NCBI GenBank assembly: GCA_902774275.1
Contig: CACYHN010000015.1
Coordinates: 1 to 34,182, forward strand
Direction: 5' to 3'
From: an uncultured Bacteroidales bacterium
GTDB lineage: Bacteria > Bacteroidota > Bacteroidia > Bacteroidales > Bacteroidaceae
DNA: 34,182 nt
Both the position numbers and the translations under genes were made by a program. The notes below the pieces were generated by a model. That model was not told the origin of the DNA. It worked only from the letters and a program-made list of their open reading frames with translations, and ran no database searches. Shown here one piece after another: positions 25,048 through 33,267 of this stretch. Each line of letters begins with the position of its first letter. Positions within the stretch are counted from its first letter, which is position 1.

Positions 25048-25744
25048 GTGATTTGAGTCTTTTTAAAGCGGTTCGGAAACCGGAGTTCTTTTGGAAGAAA
25101 AATCCGGCCAATGACAGCAAAAGCAGAATGTAACCAGTATAGGTTATTCCAACTCCCCAAGGATCATGGCTTACAGCCAGCACGCTGCCGTGAAGGTCAT
25201 CATCATAACTTGACTGATAGAAACGGTATCCATCATATTTCAGAATATTGTTCATGGATATGGTGTACTCGGTTTCTGTATCAGTACGGCTGTCTTTCAA
25301 CACTATCCTGCTGATGTAATCAGACGGGTCATGTGAACCGGGGTAGTACTCAATCTTGAATTCCTTCAACTGCAGTGAGAAAGGCAGTTTCTGGCGTAAT
25401 CCTTCATCGGAGGCCCATTGGTTGGTGGTAAGCCCTCGGCGGAGTTCCATTATGCCGCTCTTGCCTGAGAGCATCGTGATGAGTGCACCTGCCAGTATCA
25501 GGACAAATGATATGTGCAGCATGAATGTGGCGGGCTTACGTATGGTGCCGCGCCGTATCAAGATCCATACTCCGGATATGGATGTCACGGCCCAGAATGC
25601 TATGAATACGGGGCTGTGATAGACAATACTTAATGCCCTGTCTGTGCCATGAAGCCGTTCAATAACGGTAGCGGCCGCCATCATGAGAATGACGGCTGCC
25701 GCTGTACCGAAAGATATGTATTTAAGTATCTTGTCTTTTTTCAC
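25031..25744 (-). CDS. Short ResB/CcsB-like cytochrome c biogenesis protein
   Basis: This is a 237-residue membrane protein with three N-terminal hydrophobic segments, a periplasmic region of about 100 residues (roughly 95-200) and a final membrane segment. This is the ResB/CcsB layout but much shorter than the ~400-550 residues of Gram-positive or plastid versions, as is common in Bacteroidota. The start is a GTG at 25742-25744. An ATG at 25744-25746 overlaps it out of frame and runs straight into TGA. It starts 22 bases after the di-haem gene and overlaps ccsA by 17 bases. Confidence 0.8.
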   Translation of the reverse strand: MKKDKILKYISFGTAAAVILMMAAATVIERLHGTDRALSIVYHSPVFIAFWAVTSISGVWILIRRGTIRKPATFMLHISFVLILAGALITMLSGKSGIMELRRGLTTNQWASDEGLRQKLPFSLQLKEFKIEYYPGSHDPSDYISRIVLKDSRTDTETEYTISMNNILKYDGYRFYQSSYDDDLHGSVLAVSHDPWGVGITYTGYILLLLSLAGFFFQKNSGFRTALKRLKSHGSTL

Positions 25745-25766
25745 ATTGCAAATAAATTCTTCAAAT

Positions 25767-27482
25767 TTAGATAGAATTTATGAATTCCACAACCGCGTCA
25801 CGTTCCTCCTTGGTTAGGTTGTAAAAATTCTTAGTACACCAGAAAGCATCACTCCTCTTGTCGTATCCGTGCCACATAATAGCCTCAATGACATTACGTG
25901 CACGATTGTCATGCAGACGGTCTTCGGCTCCGGTATTCTCACGTGATAATCCGCGACCCCAAAGCGGAGTGGTGCGGCACCAGCTTCCGTGTATGCCGTT
26001 AATCATATAAAGACGATGCTGAATCATGTCAGTATAAGGATATATGGTCTGCTCTTTATACTGAGGCAGTTCCTTATCGGCATATACTGCAGGCTTCCAG
26101 TAATTATCCTCTTTTGTCTTCCATGAAGCACGGTGACAGCTGGCACAACCTATACGGTTGAACACCTCCTTGCCTTTCTGTACCTCCTCACGATTCAGGT
26201 TACGTGCACGGGGAATGGAAAGGCCGCGGTGCCAAACCATGAAGTTATAGTACTGGTCATCACTCATCTCAGGGGTGAAGTTATGCCATGAGTTGTCAAA
26301 CTGGTTGGTGCTGGGATCAAGCAGTCCACGAACAACCTTTTTTATGCTATCTTCTGTGCCATCGGCATAAAATGGCGAACTCGGATCAGCCTTTATGGAG
26401 GCAATTACCTGAGGGTTCTCAGACATAGCCTGTGCCCATGCTGCTGTGGTGTAAAGCTTGGGACGGTCGCTACGGCTCACATTGGTTATGTTCCAGATTG
26501 CGTTTGCACCGGCTCCGTCCTGCAATGATGCACGTGTCATGGCGTATGTGAAACGCTTGAGCAGTTGGGTTCCGGCAGGTGCAGGAGTGCCGTCGGCAAA
26601 CTGTCCGTCGGCCAGAGTATACCAGGCTGTGGCAGCAAAGTCATTTTTATCCTTATCCCAGAAAGCCGGGTTGAGCTCTGCACGGTGAGCTGCCTCATAA
26701 CGATATTGCTCACGTATGCTGTCCTGCGGTATTGCATCAAGCAGACCTGAACCAATGATGCCGATGGTTGATTCCAGACGGAAAGCCACTGCACCTGTCT
26801 GATAAGGGGTAGGGTTGGTATTGAAGGCTGACTCAGGAATGTTTACCTCAGGATAAATCAGGCTGTACTCCTCACCATCAGGAAACGTCATGGGCAGACC
26901 ACTGGGCATCTCGTTTACAGACAGCCACTTAATGTCAATCTGCTCCTCATCGATAGGAGGCAGGAACGGATATGTAGCCTTGGTCTGCGGCATACCGGTC
27001 ACTTCACTTACATACGGACCGTCATCACTGTTCTGACCATCTACGGGATGATAGATAACCAGCAGATAACCGTTACCGAACTCGGCACGGTACTGATACT
27101 GACGCTTGCCGTGACCGTAGCCCGGATGACAATCCAGACATGATGAGCGTACGTAAGCCGGGCCCAGTCCCTTGAACGGAGCAGTGGATGTTGTGTACTT
27201 ACGCTCAAACGCAGCCTGACCAAGATTGAATGCGGTCATCAACCCCTGTTTTTCTACTGCGGGAGTCTCATCCTCGTAGCATCCGGCGGTCACATTGTCA
27301 GTTGTGCCCAATTGGCCTCCCGGATACCACTCATCGGCACTGAAGTTGCCTACTGCCTGGCCCACGTATTTAGCATCGGGCTCCCTGTTTTTTACACTCT
27401 CCTTAAAACCGCTATTGCCGTCGGTACATCCGACGGCAACGGCAAGCCCTAAAAGGGCTATTCCAAATCCTTTTATTTGCAT
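25767..27482 (-). CDS. Di-haem DUF1111/MauG-like oxidoreductase lipoprotein
   Basis: This is a 571-residue exported c-type cytochrome. It has a lipoprotein signal with Cys19 (AVGC). The two haem-attachment motifs are CLDCH at 115-119 and CASCH at 446-450. The C-terminal block YTDMIQH...CRTTPLWGRG...RLHDNRARNVIEAIMWHG is the DUF1111 (di-haem oxidoreductase, formerly 'thiol oxidoreductase') signature. The usual HDG is HDN here. DUF1111 proteins are widely encoded beside imelysins, as here (six bases after the imelysin gene), and are thought to change the redox state of the metal or of the partner protein. Maturation would need the ResB/CcsA pair directly downstream. It acts on the periplasmic side of a membrane. 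Confidence 0.92.
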   Translation of the reverse strand: MQIKGFGIALLGLAVAVGCTDGNSGFKESVKNREPDAKYVGQAVGNFSADEWYPGGQLGTTDNVTAGCYEDETPAVEKQGLMTAFNLGQAAFERKYTTSTAPFKGLGPAYVRSSCLDCHPGYGHGKRQYQYRAEFGNGYLLVIYHPVDGQNSDDGPYVSEVTGMPQTKATYPFLPPIDEEQIDIKWLSVNEMPSGLPMTFPDGEEYSLIYPEVNIPESAFNTNPTPYQTGAVAFRLESTIGIIGSGLLDAIPQDSIREQYRYEAAHRAELNPAFWDKDKNDFAATAWYTLADGQFADGTPAPAGTQLLKRFTYAMTRASLQDGAGANAIWNITNVSRSDRPKLYTTAAWAQAMSENPQVIASIKADPSSPFYADGTEDSIKKVVRGLLDPSTNQFDNSWHNFTPEMSDDQYYNFMVWHRGLSIPRARNLNREEVQKGKEVFNRIGCASCHRASWKTKEDNYWKPAVYADKELPQYKEQTIYPYTDMIQHRLYMINGIHGSWCRTTPLWGRGLSRENTGAEDRLHDNRARNVIEAIMWHGYDKRSDAFWCTKNFYNLTKEERDAVVEFINSI

Positions 27483-27488
27483 ATCATA

Positions 27489-28706
27489 TTACTGTTTTAC
27501 AATCCATTGGGCAGCCTTGTTGAGTTCCTCATCAAGTTCGTTGATTACATTCATTGCAACCTGAACAAGATTATTGTCATAGATGTCTACGAATGCACCC
27601 TCATTCTGGCATGCTTTGAGAGCATCAACTGAAGCTTTCAGTTTGTCTTGCAGGTTTGTTACACCATTATAATTATAGTTCTTGAGTACATTAATAATGG
27701 AATTGCTCTCAGGAGTGGTGGCTCCAGCCTTGCCATAGAGTGAGTACTTAATACTGAGTATGTTGTCAATAAAATCCTGGAATGACTTCTTGCTGTACGG
27801 TGACTCGATGTAGTTGACATCCTCACCATTGTGGGCATTACCCATCTTTACGTTGGCAACCTCATTGCAGATGTTTGAGCATCCGGCTACGAGTATTGAG
27901 GCCATTGTCTCCTGCCATGTGGCATATGTGCTTCCGGCTTTTGCTGCTCCCAGCATGTTCTCACCGTAGGTCTTGTCGGAACCGGTCATTGAAACAGGTA
28001 CCTCCAGTTCCTCGCAACGATCCTGCCAAGCCTCAGGAGCATCCGGATTCCATGATACGCTCAGGCGGAAGCAGTTGTCACGGAGGTCACCAGCCACTGC
28101 TGTTGCATAAATCAGTTCCTGTGCTCCGGTTACGGTCTTGCCGTTGAATGCCTCATCATCTTCATTGCCGCGCAGAGCCTCAATAGTGCGGTTCTGGCCG
28201 TTACGGAACAGGATGAACTCAATTCCGTGGAATCCCAGCAGCTCGGCACCCAGTTTGGCCGATGCATATGCGATACCGTCCTCACCCTCAAGAGATTCAA
28301 CCTGCTCAGTGTTGCTCAGAGCTGTAGCGAGAGACGGAACATCAAGGGGCCATGTGTCAATGTGCGGGTCAATACCGAAATCGGTTGCGGCACCGAACAG
28401 GAAAGCCTCTGACTCCTCCCATGACTGACGAGCCTGCAGGAACTTTGCGCAGATGGCGTCAACCTCAGCTTGAGTGAGTGCATCTACACCCTTTTCAGCC
28501 GCAGCGGCAAGAAGCTCATAAAGTTCATTTGACTCATTAGCCAGATCATTGTAAGTAGTATAAATTACATTTGGCACGTACTGCTCTACAGCTGCCTTGA
28601 TGTCATTGTCAAGAGTAACTGTGTTCTCACTTTTCTTCTCGTCGTCTTTGCAGGCAGTGAGTGCTAAAGCTGCTACTGCCATTCCTAAAATGAACTTGTT
28701 CTTCAT
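27489..28706 (-). CDS. Imelysin-family (EfeO/IrpA-like) periplasmic lipoprotein
   Basis: This is a 405-residue lipoprotein (LALTAC, Cys19) of the imelysin/M75 family, helical proteins linked to iron uptake. The GxHxxE motif is intact as GFHGIE (His160, Glu163), within the family context LGAELLGFHGIEFILF. PHIDTWPLD near residue 114 is a second conserved stretch. It does not resemble a ferritin or a protease active site. The gene is between an outer-membrane porin (19-base gap) and the di-haem oxidoreductase (six-base gap). Metal binding is a family-level expectation. Confidence 0.92.
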   Translation of the reverse strand: MKNKFILGMAVAALALTACKDDEKKSENTVTLDNDIKAAVEQYVPNVIYTTYNDLANESNELYELLAAAAEKGVDALTQAEVDAICAKFLQARQSWEESEAFLFGAATDFGIDPHIDTWPLDVPSLATALSNTEQVESLEGEDGIAYASAKLGAELLGFHGIEFILFRNGQNRTIEALRGNEDDEAFNGKTVTGAQELIYATAVAGDLRDNCFRLSVSWNPDAPEAWQDRCEELEVPVSMTGSDKTYGENMLGAAKAGSTYATWQETMASILVAGCSNICNEVANVKMGNAHNGEDVNYIESPYSKKSFQDFIDNILSIKYSLYGKAGATTPESNSIINVLKNYNYNGVTNLQDKLKASVDALKACQNEGAFVDIYDNNLVQVAMNVINELDEELNKAAQWIVKQ

Positions 28707-28725
28707 ATTCCTTTTATGTTTTTTG

Positions 28726-29994
28726 TTATTTGAAAAATCCCATGTATGCTATACCTATTGATACAGAAGGCTCGTTGTTGTAATTATCCTTACGGAAGCG
28801 CTCTGAGAATTCTGCCTTAACAGCAATCTGGGGTATGGGCAGCCAGTTGATGCCTGCCGCAATGCGGTGAACATCGGTAAAGGTGTAATCCTGCTGGTCA
28901 GATGCGGGGATGTAAGAGTCATAGTATTCATATCGGCCAAACAGATAGAGTTTGTCCTGAATCTTATCAGTAAGACCAAGTATGTCATAACCTGCTTCTG
29001 CACCGTATGTAATTGCTGATTGACCTACCGGCGTCTTCTTGTAAGGGGCGTTGTTTGATGTCATGTTGCGCTTGATAGTGCTTATGGTAACTGCATCATC
29101 CACATGACCATAATCGGCATTGCCGCGTATGATAAGGTTGCGGCCTTTGTAACTGAAATCAAAACTGCCTATCCATGTGCTGCCTTTGATATCCTTGTAT
29201 CGGGTATCCTTCATATCATTGGGGAACGAGTTGTGCATGCTGTTGCCGTAATAACCGCTTACGCTAAGGCGCAGGTTCTTTATGGAACGGTTGTCAATGC
29301 GGGCGGCAAAACCGTAGTTGTTAGCCACCTTAAATTCGTAAGGTGATGCGGCACCGTATTTGACAAAGTTGTCACGGTTGAACATGAAAGCATCCAGTCC
29401 GGCTATTACCTGGAACTCATAACTCCACTTTCCGATTTCACCCCAAAGGCCGATGCCTGTGTCGTGCCATGTGGAGGGTAGGATAGTGGATTCACCCTCA
29501 GGACGATATACCGTAAAGAAGTTGAGAGGCTCGTGTGCATTATTAAGAGCACCCACGGGAACCACAAAATGACCTATGCGCAGGTTGAGCCAAGGCATGA
29601 AAGATTTCTGCAGCCAGAACTGCTCCAGTGCCACCTCACCACCTTTCTCTATCTCCTGCTCCCACTCGCCGGCCTCAGTGAACTCTTTCTCTACAGCGCT
29701 TCCAGTACCGGTATGCTCAAACTCAATCTCGCTCTGCATGGACCAGCCGTGACCAAAGTCATACCCAATATAGAGTACTGCATGAGGTATGTCAAACCTG
29801 CCGTGACTGGGGTCATCCTTGTATTTGGTAGGGTTTGAATACCGATACACATTGTCGCTGTAAAAGTTGCGGCTCATGGCAACCTCACCATAACCACCTA
29901 CGCTGAGACGTGTATCAGAGGCGTTTTCCTGAGCTTCAACAGATGCGGAGCATATTGAGGTCAGAATAAAAAATGTATATAAGAATCTTTTCAT
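28726..29994 (-). CDS. Outer-membrane porin, OprO/OprP-like
   Basis: This is a 422-residue beta-barrel protein with a signal peptide at about 1-21 (cleavage after VEA). The rest alternates short beta strands and aromatic-rich turns. Typical porin O/P features include LRIGHFVVPVGALNNAHEPLNFFTVYRPEG and repeated strand pairs ending in GIAYMGFF. I chose the ATG at 29994. A longer frame beginning with TTG at 30018 would start inside the -7 box. It is the first gene of the imelysin/di-haem/ResB/CcsA operon. It may admit the ion that imelysin binds, but the substrate (phosphate, metal or anion) is not readable. Confidence 0.85.
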   Translation of the reverse strand: MKRFLYTFFILTSICSASVEAQENASDTRLSVGGYGEVAMSRNFYSDNVYRYSNPTKYKDDPSHGRFDIPHAVLYIGYDFGHGWSMQSEIEFEHTGTGSAVEKEFTEAGEWEQEIEKGGEVALEQFWLQKSFMPWLNLRIGHFVVPVGALNNAHEPLNFFTVYRPEGESTILPSTWHDTGIGLWGEIGKWSYEFQVIAGLDAFMFNRDNFVKYGAASPYEFKVANNYGFAARIDNRSIKNLRLSVSGYYGNSMHNSFPNDMKDTRYKDIKGSTWIGSFDFSYKGRNLIIRGNADYGHVDDAVTISTIKRNMTSNNAPYKKTPVGQSAITYGAEAGYDILGLTDKIQDKLYLFGRYEYYDSYIPASDQQDYTFTDVHRIAAGINWLPIPQIAVKAEFSERFRKDNYNNEPSVSIGIAYMGFFK

Positions 29995-30015
29995 CGCAGT
30001 TCTTTTTGACCGATG

Positions 30016-30047
30016 CAAAGGTCTTTGTTTGGCCGTGCTGTGGCAAT
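30016..30047 (-). promoter_or_regulatory. Promoter of the porin-imelysin-di-haem operon
   Basis: The minus strand has ATTG (30044-30047), a 20-base spacer and GACCTTTG (30016-30023), each one base from consensus. It is 21 bases upstream of the chosen porin ATG. No convincing Fur-type palindrome is seen around it. Confidence 0.6.
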
Positions 30048-30114
30048 ACTCATTTATGATGATAGAAACTGCAGAACATTTTGTCTATCCCTGTAAATAG
30101 TTGACTCGTAAAAA

Positions 30115-30132
30115 TGCAACGTTTTTGCAACG
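30115..30132 (+). promoter_or_regulatory. Direct repeat upstream of the 30194 promoter
   Basis: TGCAACG occurs twice (30115-30121 and 30126-30132) with 11-base periodicity, about one helical turn. It ends seven bases before the -33 CTTG. Its position suits an activator site for the plus-strand gene. No regulator is known. Confidence 0.3.
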
Positions 30133-30139
30133 CTTAATT

Positions 30140-30172
30140 CTTGTATGAGAGCTTACTGGGGTAATATCTTTG
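30140..30172 (+). promoter_or_regulatory. Promoter of the 30194-33224 gene pair
   Basis: CTTG (30140-30143), a 21-base spacer and TATCTTTG (30165-30172) fit the Bacteroidota pattern. The start codon is 22 bases beyond. The rest of the 175-base divergent region holds the porin promoter and the direct repeat. Confidence 0.6.
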
Positions 30173-30193
30173 CTGCAGAAATAGATTTGCTAT

Positions 30194-31192
30194 ATGAAAA
30201 CAGTTGCTTCATTTATAAAAGCGTTATTGGTTCTGCTTATCCCGGTTGTGGTATGCCAATGCTCGGGTAAATATAATCTCGTTGATTATAAGGAGTATGT
30301 TAATGGTAGACTTGATGAACATATATCATACAATTATAATGGAGCCGGTGAACTTAAAAGCAAGACGCGGTTTAGTTTTGGGCATCAGAATACATTGACA
30401 TTGTATGATGTGAAAATTTATGAGACTGGCATTGATACCATTGAAACTACTTATGAGATTTTTGTCAGGGATAGCACTGATTATGATCATTTGGCTTACA
30501 AGTATGTAAATTCATACTCTCTTGATGGAATCAAACGTTCATCTACCTATTATTGGATCAAGGATGGCCAATGGATAGAAGATACTCACATGTTTTATGA
30601 TGATAAGGGTAGGAAGATTGAAAGTAATTGGGAGGATAAGGAGATCCATTATATCTACTATGATTCGCTGGGCAGATGCATTGGAGCAAGGACAATAATA
30701 AATGGTGATACTCCTGAAGATGGTTATTGTCGCACAGATACTGTCATTTTCTCTAAAGAGGGAAGTTTGGCTACCAGGACAGAAAGCACACACTATCATA
30801 TGGGCAGTATCCAGGGGAGCAAATTTGTGTATCTGTATGAGATTGATAAACAAGGAAGAATAATATCCTACAGCTATCCTCCTTCTTTACAAAAAACGAC
30901 ATATCTGTATGACCGCAAGGGACGCTTGAAACGTGAAACTGAATACATTCAATATGATTCTGTATCAACACCCACAAAAAGGACAGAGACTGTAAACCGA
31001 TATCTGTTAGGTTATAAAATCTGGAGTGTGAAGTATCATTATGAACGCGATTGGGGCAAATCTGTGGCTCTTTTTACTGTTTACAAATATGATTTCCGTC
31101 ACAAGCTTTTGCTTGAGGAAAAGATGTACGATGACATCTTTGACAAGAAACTGCTGGGACGTAAAATATGGACTTATGAGAAAGCTAAATGA
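30194..31192 (+). CDS. Exported YD-repeat-like protein, function unknown
   Basis: The 332 residues begin with a hydrophobic export signal (about 1-20). CQCSG follows and could be a poor lipobox at Cys21 or Cys23, so it may be a lipoprotein. The body carries degenerate YD/RHS-type units such as YDDKGRKIES, YDSLGRCIGA, IDKQGRIISY and YDRKGRLKRE, each with Tyr/Ile-Asp-x-x-Gly-Arg, spaced by 20-60 residues. It lacks the RHS core and any toxin domain. The larger secreted protein follows 19 bases after its stop, so they are probably co-transcribed. An alternative is a general Bacteroidales surface protein with sugar-binding-like repeats. Confidence 0.75.
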   Translation: MKTVASFIKALLVLLIPVVVCQCSGKYNLVDYKEYVNGRLDEHISYNYNGAGELKSKTRFSFGHQNTLTLYDVKIYETGIDTIETTYEIFVRDSTDYDHLAYKYVNSYSLDGIKRSSTYYWIKDGQWIEDTHMFYDDKGRKIESNWEDKEIHYIYYDSLGRCIGARTIINGDTPEDGYCRTDTVIFSKEGSLATRTESTHYHMGSIQGSKFVYLYEIDKQGRIISYSYPPSLQKTTYLYDRKGRLKRETEYIQYDSVSTPTKRTETVNRYLLGYKIWSVKYHYERDWGKSVALFTVYKYDFRHKLLLEEKMYDDIFDKKLLGRKIWTYEKAK

Positions 31193-31211
31193 CTCAAAAA
31201 CAATATTGCAT

Positions 31212-33224
31212 ATGAAGACTTCAAGAATCTTTTCCTTTGCGCTGTTGCTGTTAGTACAGGCAGCCGCAACCACAGTGTTTGCCCAAAAGGCTGGTGATAT
31301 AATAACCGGTGTAGTTTGTGATAATGAAGGCCCTATGATGATGGTGAACGTAACAGAACGTGATCAGGACGACGGTATTGTTGCACATGCTATTACAGAT
31401 AAGGATGGTGTGTTCGCCTTTAAACTGGTCAATCCCAAGGATAGGCTCAATATCACTTATGTAGGTTATGAAACGGTCGATATCCCATTTGACAAACTTC
31501 ATTTTGATATTAAGATGAAAGGAAATGTGGGTAAACTGATTGGCACAAAAGAGGTTTATCCTCGTGACCGTGGAATTGTAGGAAACAAGACGGATTATCT
31601 GGAAAAGTTAAAGCAATATGCTCCGGATGATTTTGTTTGTGGGTATATCATGCGGAATGCATGGAACAAGAACCTTTGGGGCATATTCATTGTAAAGGAT
31701 GGAGATAATTATAACCTGGTTTATAAGGAGGCCGATAAATCAGAGACAAGAAGCATAAAGGCCGATCTGGCAAAGGATCTGGAGGCATCGGTCAACAAAA
31801 AGATAGCCGATATTGAGTATGCTGTGAACAATCCTGTTATTGTAGATGTTTATGACGGAGGACTTCCTGTAGTGGATATCCTTTATGATGGTGATATAGC
31901 CTTTGCCATCACTCCCGATAAGGCGGCTCATTTCTGGGCTGAGGGTTTCAAGTATTTGGGAATAAATGACGATATCTGGCAGCAAGAAATTGATAAATTC
32001 AAGAGTGCCCTGAAGGCGGGTGATATATTTACCGGAACTGTTACGGGCCGTTTTGGGCCGTTGGCAGGTGCTAATATAAGGGAAATAGGCGATGATGATT
32101 ATTTCAACATTGAAATAGCAGATTCGCTTGGAAGGTTTTCTATGCGGATTAACAATCCGGAGCACAAGTTCTCGGTGCGCTATACATTGTATGAGGATTT
32201 GGAAATAATCCCCTCAAAAGACCATATGGACATCAAAATGGAATTGGCTCGCCCAAAATCCGGTAAAAAGGTTCCCATAGAAGGTGCAGGCGGTAATTTT
32301 ATAAAAGCGGACAACAATTACGTGTTGCGTCAGCCCGTTATCCCTAAAGAGTTTATTTGCGGATATGCGGTGCAACCTATCAATTTCTCAGAACAATGGA
32401 GTTGGTATGGCGTGTTCCTGCATAAAGATGACAAAGGCTACATGGTGGTTCTTCATTACTGCGGCGGAGGTTGTGCCGATACCATACGCATTGATGATAA
32501 ATTGGCTGAAAGACTCTCTGGATCAGTTGAACTGGCTATAGACAGGGCTCCAAGCGAGCAGTTTCAGGAGGATAATGGTGTCGTAGTTGTTCATCTCTAC
32601 GAAGGAAGTAATGTATATGCCGTCATGCCCGGCAAAACGGCCGTCATCTGGCGTGATGAGATACCGGACAGAGTATGGAACAGGCTTTATCATCAGTTTG
32701 GCAAGAACCTTGGGTTCAAACAGGTTGAGAGCAAGTGGATAGGTAGTTATGATTATCCTGACGGAACGCATATTACGTACCCCCGTTTTTATGATGACGG
32801 ACATGCTTTGACATCATATGTAAACCGATTGAGATATCGTTATGATGTGGAAACCGATCAGGCCGTTGTGGAACGTAGCGGCAGTCTGCCGTCTGGTGAT
32901 CTGGTCATAGAGTCCAGCATCACTGTGGAGCGTAAGATATGGCCGGTCACTTCAATTGATGCTGGTGCGTTAGATAATTGCACTGGCGTTACATCGGTCT
33001 CAATCCCGAGTAGCATAACATCGATAGGAGAACTGGCATTCAGGTACTGCGAGTTGGATTCCGTCAAATTAGCTTCAGTGAACCCGATAGCCTGTCCCGT
33101 GAATGCATTTGATGAGTCTGTCTATGAGAACGCCGTGCTGATTGTTCCCAAAGGCTGGAAACAGAGAAAGGCCGCAAAGGTAGGTCCTGCCTGGCGCAGA
33201 TTCAAGAACATCAGATACTATTAG
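31212..33224 (+). CDS. Secreted protein with tandem-duplicated regulatory-like domains and LRR tail
   Basis: I start this at the ATG at 31212, which gives a clear signal peptide (cleavage after VFA, about residue 25); an open frame extends further upstream inside the preceding gene. The 670 residues contain two copies of a ~240-residue unit beginning at residues 28 (GDIITG) and 270 (GDIFTG). Each has a carboxypeptidase-regulatory-like beta sandwich (ITDKDGVFAFKL, IADSLGRFSMRI) and then a second domain with DFVCGY/EFICGY and a hydrophobic VxVxxYxG strand. The C-terminal ~85 residues are a BspA-type LRR_5 tail (IPSSITSIGELAFRYCELDSVKL). Exact function is unknown. Surface or periplasmic binding is likely. 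It ends at palindrome copy 3. Confidence 0.82.
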   Translation: MKTSRIFSFALLLLVQAAATTVFAQKAGDIITGVVCDNEGPMMMVNVTERDQDDGIVAHAITDKDGVFAFKLVNPKDRLNITYVGYETVDIPFDKLHFDIKMKGNVGKLIGTKEVYPRDRGIVGNKTDYLEKLKQYAPDDFVCGYIMRNAWNKNLWGIFIVKDGDNYNLVYKEADKSETRSIKADLAKDLEASVNKKIADIEYAVNNPVIVDVYDGGLPVVDILYDGDIAFAITPDKAAHFWAEGFKYLGINDDIWQQEIDKFKSALKAGDIFTGTVTGRFGPLAGANIREIGDDDYFNIEIADSLGRFSMRINNPEHKFSVRYTLYEDLEIIPSKDHMDIKMELARPKSGKKVPIEGAGGNFIKADNNYVLRQPVIPKEFICGYAVQPINFSEQWSWYGVFLHKDDKGYMVVLHYCGGGCADTIRIDDKLAERLSGSVELAIDRAPSEQFQEDNGVVVVHLYEGSNVYAVMPGKTAVIWRDEIPDRVWNRLYHQFGKNLGFKQVESKWIGSYDYPDGTHITYPRFYDDGHALTSYVNRLRYRYDVETDQAVVERSGSLPSGDLVIESSITVERKIWPVTSIDAGALDNCTGVTSVSIPSSITSIGELAFRYCELDSVKLASVNPIACPVNAFDESVYENAVLIVPKGWKQRKAAKVGPAWRRFKNIRYY

Positions 33225-33266
33225 AAAAATGTGAAAAAGGGGACTGTCCCCTTTTTCACATTTTTC
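33224..33266. repeat. GGGGAC-W-GTCCCC palindrome, copy 3 (perfect 21-bp arms)
   Basis: Bases 33224-33244 and 33246-33266 are perfect complements over 21 bp around a single central T. Half of each arm is an A- or T-rich stretch outside the GGGGAC core. The upstream TAG (33222-33224) shares its last base with the arm, and the minus-strand TAA (33268-33270) lies one base past the other end. It resembles a very stable bidirectional terminator and shares only the core with copies 1 and 2. Confidence 0.85.
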
Positions 33267-33267
33267 T

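Noticed and set aside
30016..30018. TTG start for the porin, eight codons upstream of the chosen ATG
   Set aside because: It falls within the -7 promoter box and would place polar residues before a normal signal peptide; the ATG at 29994 gives a standard signal.
31041..31211. Upstream in-frame extension of the large secreted protein
   Set aside because: It lies inside the coding sequence of the preceding gene and would bury the signal peptide; the ATG at 31212 fits.
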